Notes under the pieces: model-generated
Seen by the model: the letters and a program-made list of their open reading frames with translations, nothing else
What the model was told of the DNA's origin: nothing
Database searches by the model: none
Shown: piece by piece, positions 63,816 through 64,000 of the stretch
How the letters are laid out: each line of letters starts with the position of its first letter
Numbering within the stretch: the stretch's first letter is position 1
DNA from: Desulfonatronum thioautotrophicum
GTDB taxonomy: Bacteria; Desulfobacterota; Desulfovibrionia; Desulfovibrionales; Desulfonatronaceae
NCBI RefSeq assembly: GCF_000934745.1
Contig: NZ_KN882170.1
Coordinates: 124,001-188,000 of the forward strand
DNA: 64,000 nucleotides
Direction: 5' to 3'
Made by a program: the position numbers and the translations under genes

Positions 63816-64000
63816 GAATCAGCCAGAACAATCGCCCCATACTCCCCTCTCGAGCCATTAGAGGTATTGAGCCGTCACTTTTTGCCCCCGACTTCCACCA
63901 TGCATCAGGCCGTCGCCCCTCTATATACCCGGTGTTCACGGGGTTTGCCGCCTGATGTTCCCCGGCCTGAAGCTCTTCCAGTTGCCGATGCAATGGCGCG
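63816..64000. other. Window edge, no gene identified
   Basis: 185 bases up to the end of the window. Frames are open on the minus strand but give no recognisable protein. Confidence 0.3.

Noticed and set aside
1-64000. tRNA, rRNA, CRISPR arrays, complete insertion sequences
   Set aside because: None recognised by eye on either strand. Short repeats found are too few and too irregular for CRISPR, and no transposase gene is visible despite the rearrangements.

Overview
The window looks like a chromosomal piece of a Gram-negative, mostly GC-rich anaerobe. Desulfobacterota (Desulfovibrionales / Desulfonatronum-like) is my best guess, from gene style, PEP-CTERM sorting, a haem-c sensor kinase and the layout of the phosphonate genes; there is no rRNA gene or other marker to prove it. 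The theme is phosphorus acquisition.

Layout. 1-1027: 3' end of a secreted choice-of-anchor I protein. 1128-8664 (minus): C-P lyase operon phnGHIJKLMN plus an EamA transporter, with the GntR regulator phnF divergent (8770-9507). 9728-10312: hexapeptide acyltransferase of the phosphonate type. 10519-13936 (minus): a markedly AT-rich phnDCEE phosphonate importer. 14626-16880: SorC regulator and PIN-PhoH protein. 16927-26313: a scrambled accessory region with a duplicated glycosyltransferase 5' end, fragments of a DUF4143 ATPase, a DUF3427 helicase and a ParA, one intact and one broken BrnT/BrnA toxin-antitoxin pair, a Nudix hydrolase, a possible Z1-protein fragment, and an oxidoreductase interrupted by a stop codon. 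26306-29103: YibE/F membrane protein and alkaline phosphatase PhoA. 29317-43155: three complete FbpABC-like (2-aminoethylphosphonate type, PhnS2/T2/U2-like) ABC transporters, with phnX and a second HAD phosphatase between the second and third. 44150-49906: kinase-like protein, universal stress protein, haem-c sensor histidine kinase, chemoreceptor. 50035-61034: CBS-GGDEF-EAL protein, pstSCAB, phoR and divergent phoB. 61093-63356: intact copy of the oxidoreductase and a PEP-CTERM protein. The end holds a frameshifted outer-membrane protein relic.

How it works together. PhoR/PhoB sense phosphate through PstSCAB and would switch on genes carrying Pho boxes. By eye I find arrays of CTGTCAT-like 7-mers with an exact 11-bp period upstream of pstS, phoB and two of the three aminoethylphosphonate-type transporters, with a weaker match at the third. 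The transporters bring in phosphonates; PhnX splits phosphonoacetaldehyde, C-P lyase handles a broad range of phosphonates, and PhoA frees phosphate from esters. The C-P lyase operon shows no Pho box to my eye and is probably controlled by PhnF. All five transporters have a strong stem-loop just after the binding-protein gene. All coordinates, starts and repeats were worked out by hand; similarity calls come from recognising families, not from searches.
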